A DNA stretch of 64,000 nt from Hymenopellis radicata (lineage: Eukaryota > Basidiomycota > Agaricomycetes > Agaricales > Physalacriaceae). The notes under the pieces are model-generated. The model saw only the letters and a list, made by a program, of their open reading frames with translations. It was not told the origin of the DNA and searched no databases. The position numbers and the translations under genes are program-made. The DNA lies in assembly GCA_015501595.1 (NCBI GenBank), contig JADNRX010000053.1:62001-126000 (forward strand). Reading direction: 5' to 3'. Of this stretch, positions 61,001 to 64,000 are shown piece by piece. Each line of letters opens with the position of its first letter. Within the stretch, counting starts at the first letter, position 1.

Positions 61001-63075
61001 CGCAGAGTAGTCTTCAGGAGGCAACACCTGTTCCACATCATCCAGAGTGGCGCGATACGGCAGATAGAATGGACACTCGGACTGCTTCATGTGGACATAC
61101 ACATAGGAGAGCGTGCAGTCATTGATGAAGATGTTCCTACCTAACCCAGTATCCACTTCGATTCCCATGTTCGGTGGCGCAGCTTTGAAGCTGTAAGCGT
61201 CTCGGTAACACGCCATCTCCTTTTCCCTTCGCAAAAAGGCATCAATGAGATGCAGTGTAAAATGCACCTGCGGAAGAGGCCGCTTAGGAATCAAGGAGGC
61301 CTCGAGATTTCGAAATTGTTCCGTCCGAGCCTGTTCCGGGGTCTGAATGAGGTGGTGCTTTGACAGAAGTGCGTAAAACTTCTGTGGAAGTCCGTAAGGC
61401 TTTTTCCGAAGGACAGTTTCTGTGATTCGGAGGTCCGATTGAGAATCAATGCAATAAAAGAAGATATCTTGACCCTTCTGCTCTCGTAAATGCTTCCAGA
61501 TCAATTTGAGCTCTCGGAGTTTCATCAACTTTTCGGCGTATATGACCTCAACGGATGTCCAATTCCCAAGGAGGAGCTCCAGATATAGATCCTTCGCCTT
61601 GACATCGGTGACAAAGAGACGAGCCCAAATTGGATAGCTAGCCTTGGCGATATCGTAGTCCGTATGAAATCCATCGCGATCACGAGACAGAGATACATTC
61701 TTCATGATGTTCACGCCATACTTGAGGCAATCGTACGACAGGACGTGTATGCGTTTCACCTGTTGCGTTGATGTTAATTGCGAATGAGAAATGTAAATGA
61801 GAGACTGACATAGATCTCGTTGGCCAGACGGTTATCTAAGAGGACGGAGCCAAGTTCGGTCGTCATGCATGTAGCGGGAGGACGTAGAAAAAGAAATCGA
61901 TCGATATGGACGTCTTGACGAGGGAAGCGTACAATGCGAACAAGAACTCCGGGAACAAAGGGAATATCGGCCTTGGTCTCTCGGACCTCGAGTGACGCTT
62001 CATCGTTGTAGGCAAAATCCCACTGAACAGTCCCCGTAATGTAGTGCACATCTGGGATCTCATCCGGACCCAGTTCAACGCCCTCGTATTCCGGTCTCTT
62101 GATGGCATTGATGCCCTACCGACGCTTGCGCTGAGAATGCCATGCAAAAAGATCATCGAGGGTACTCACCATCTTCATGCCATCGCCGTGTTCACCAGCC
62201 AACTCCTCCGTGTCGGCTTTTGTGGTCGCACCGAATGTCATCGTAGCCAACGTCAGAGGTTCATGCAGGTTGAAAAGCTCGATAGAAAACTCGTCCTCGG
62301 ATGTAACTTGAAGGCTAATCCAGCCGAGTAGACGAGGGTCACTCCATCTTCCACAGTCCCCCTTGCGTTCGAAGCGACGTCGACTGGCAGGGCGCTTCCC
62401 GGATTGATTTGGATTGCCGTTTGGCTTGGAGGGAGTAGGTGGGTGGGGAAGAGAAGGTGGTTCAGGAAGGGTATCTTTGACGGTAAAGACAAATGTAATC
62501 ATAGTCCCAATGTTGAGAGCATCGAGGTCGCCCAATATAGGAATGCCAGCTTCAGCGTCCGACTGTAACGGTTCTCCACCGCGTAGAGTAGTGACATGGA
62601 TGTCATCGGAGGTTGCGGCGGGTCTTTTGGACTGCATAAACGCGACGCACCCATCCCAGACATTTTGAAAAAGCTCGCGCAGGCCAGCATCTCTACCCCA
62701 GTGCCCATTGTCACCGTAGTCAGCTTGCACGTTCAAATCCTTGCGCTTTTTTAAGGCCGGCAGGCCATGCGTATGGATAGCGTATTCCGTGTTGAATGGG
62801 CCAGCTTCCGGAAGTTTGGGCTTTGACGGTTTTCGCTTTCTCACTGCGCCGCCGGCGTCGTTTCGTCCGCGCTTCTGTGTGTGTCCATCATCGTCGTCGT
62901 CATCGTCGTCCTCGTCCTCGTAGTCTGATGCCTGGACACTTTTAACGGACTCTGAACAAGTGCAACAAATAAACCTCACATGTCCAGAAAGTCTAGCCAG
63001 AAGCGACGGCCGTACACCGTCCAGTGGAAAGGAACGAATCGCAGTTTGAGGCCGAGAGTAAGGACGCGTCGCCAT
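58041..63075 (-). CDS. GHKL-type ATPase fused to a catalytically degenerate cytosine-5 DNA methyltransferase fold
   Basis: About 1,400 residues, read from the ATG at 63075 to the TAG at 58041-58043. (1) N-terminus with an acidic run and a basic RKRKPSKPK. (2) GHKL ATPase: N-box LRELFQNVWDG, ELFNLHEPLTLATMTFGATT, G-box ELAGEHGDGMK, then LLDNRLANEIYVKRIHVLSY, as in MORC/NOV-like ATPases. (3) A long middle region, then a fibronectin-III-like segment (SISVVRHQPDQVLVSWEVNP; DAWIVVVRVKDEEV). (4) A BAH-like or unknown stretch around YVPLKARFVNKKRLAADNYY. (5) C5-methylase fold: motif I FGDLSCGIGGASHGFREAGF, VRAHFVSSIQEFRPAYA, DAVDFGVAAHREYLVIMASA (motif VIII), ALKDVISDLTWANP, SVRELARILSFPDHW (IX) and YAQLASAIPPRF (X). 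No PCQ (motif IV) or ENV (VI) is present. Two one-base breaks (near 60600 and 58505, both T runs) need correction. Confidence 0.8.
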
Positions 63076-63669
63076 CGCAGGAGGAAGGCGCCTCGGTCTG
63101 GATTCGCGGGAGCAGCTGAACGAGGCTGCTCAGTGCTAGATCAAAGTGTCAGCTTTGATCGAGTCTGCCTAAGCGGCGGCTTGTTCAGGGTCAATGCGTC
63201 GATCGACGCGCTCGCGCTCGCGTCCTCGTTAACGTTTCTCTTGATCTCCTTATTCCTTTCATTCTCCAGTATATCTAGACCCAGCGAGTGGTGACGGAGC
63301 TTGTCTCACACTGCTCGCAGTACTTATCCCGTGTAGTCACGTACATGCAATTTCCCCACCCACCTCTCTAAACATTTCTTTTTATTTTATACCTACTCCG
63401 AGTCATTACATACCGCCGTAGTTAACTGGGCTTGTCCTCTTCGGGCACACGAGAACCGGTCTTTCACAATCTCACCTTGTTTCCAGTCCCTTGGCAGTCC
63501 TCTCTCCTCAAAAACTCTCACACTCTCTCCTCCTCTTAGACTTCTTCCTCAGCGGAGACGTGCGCATTGAATACGTAGGATAGATTTAACGAATGATATA
63601 CAAAGGAGCGAAACAGGAATGAAGGGAGGGTTCTAGGGAGTGTGGTACGCTCGTGGACCCACGGGATAC
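63076..63669. other. Promoter region of the GHKL/methylase gene, no gene seen
   Basis: The plus-strand frame at 62980-63294 overlaps the 5' end of the minus-strand gene and looks spurious. Confidence 0.5.
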
Positions 63670-64000
63670 TCAAAACAACTTCGCCACCGTATCCCAGATC
63701 GCAGCCGGGTTATTCGCCCTAGAGAACAAAAACAGTCAACACAGAGCGCAACCAAAGCTCGGTCAACACTCACAAGTCCAGAGTCAACGGCAGATTGATA
63801 TTCGCAGGCCTGTCTTGCCATTCTTCACACCAAAGTTAGTAAAAGCTCAATCCCCAAGAAGAATGGACAAACCTTCCGGCTGGGTTGGATCGACAATGCC
63901 ATATCCAAGTCGCCAGGTGATACCTAGCACGCCATTGACAATCAAATCAGGAGGCGCCGCTGCATCATCTTTGAGACCCGCAGTCTTCATCGACAGTCAA
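63670..64000 (-). CDS. 3' end of an unrecognised gene (partial)
   Basis: Minus-strand exons read LKDDAAAPPDLIVNGVLGIT, WRLGYGIVDPTQPEG (before a donor near 63870), EWQDRPANINLPLTL and, after an intron at about 63720-63768, RANNPAAIWDTVAKLF with the stop at 63670-63672. The gene continues beyond the right edge. I do not recognise the family from this fragment. Confidence 0.5.

Overview
The window is nuclear DNA of a basidiomycete fungus, most likely an Agaricomycete. Genes are split by many short introns (about 45-60 bp, GT-AG), genes are close together on both strands, and the recognisable proteins look basidiomycete: a GAL4-like Zn2Cys6 regulator with the C-x2-C-x6-C-x5-C-x2-C-x8-C spacing, an Agaricomycete BTB/POZ-type protein, fatty-aldehyde-type ALDHs with a C-terminal membrane anchor, and a mitochondrial MAM33. 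No viral, prokaryotic or CRISPR features were seen.

Layout. 0-2.4 kb: two tandem F-box-like genes. 2.6-5.8 kb: trehalose-phosphatase (TPS2 type). 6-11 kb: degraded or unrecognised genes and a perfect hairpin. 11.4-14.0 kb: acid-sphingomyelinase-type phosphodiesterase. 15.3-22.6 kb: an array of an unrecognised gene family (here called P1 and P2) with a deleted DPH2 copy. 23-33.7 kb: a Lys/Gly-rich protein, ALDH-A, a Ser/Arg-rich protein, MAM33, old yellow enzyme A (OYE-A) and a PSP1-domain protein. 34-39 kb: poorly resolved, with a BTB-like gene and a damaged PP2C. 40-41 kb: Zn2Cys6 factor. 42.8-44.3 kb: OYE-B. 46-51 kb: intact DPH2 followed by P1 and P2 genes, an inverted copy of the 17-21.5 kb array. 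51.8-57.8 kb: SDR fragment, full SDR, P3 gene and ALDH-B. 58-63 kb: one very long gene joining a GHKL-type ATPase module to a DNA cytosine-5 methyltransferase fold that has lost its catalytic motif. 63.7-64 kb: 3' end of another gene.

Two themes dominate. First, duplication: OYE, ALDH, SDR, DPH2, F-box and the P family all occur at least twice, and the halves left and right of about 37 kb are partly mirror images. Second, many otherwise conserved genes are broken by one missing base in or next to a short homopolymer (TPS2 twice, sphingomyelinase twice, MAM33, OYE-B, SDR, the GHKL/methylase gene twice, and others). This points to under-called homopolymers in the assembly more than to mass pseudogenisation, so 'disrupted' calls below should be read with that in mind.

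The most interesting item is the 58.0-63.1 kb GHKL-ATPase/pseudo-cytosine-methylase fusion. The second is the seven-member P family, five members of which carry a CACGTG element just upstream of the start codon.
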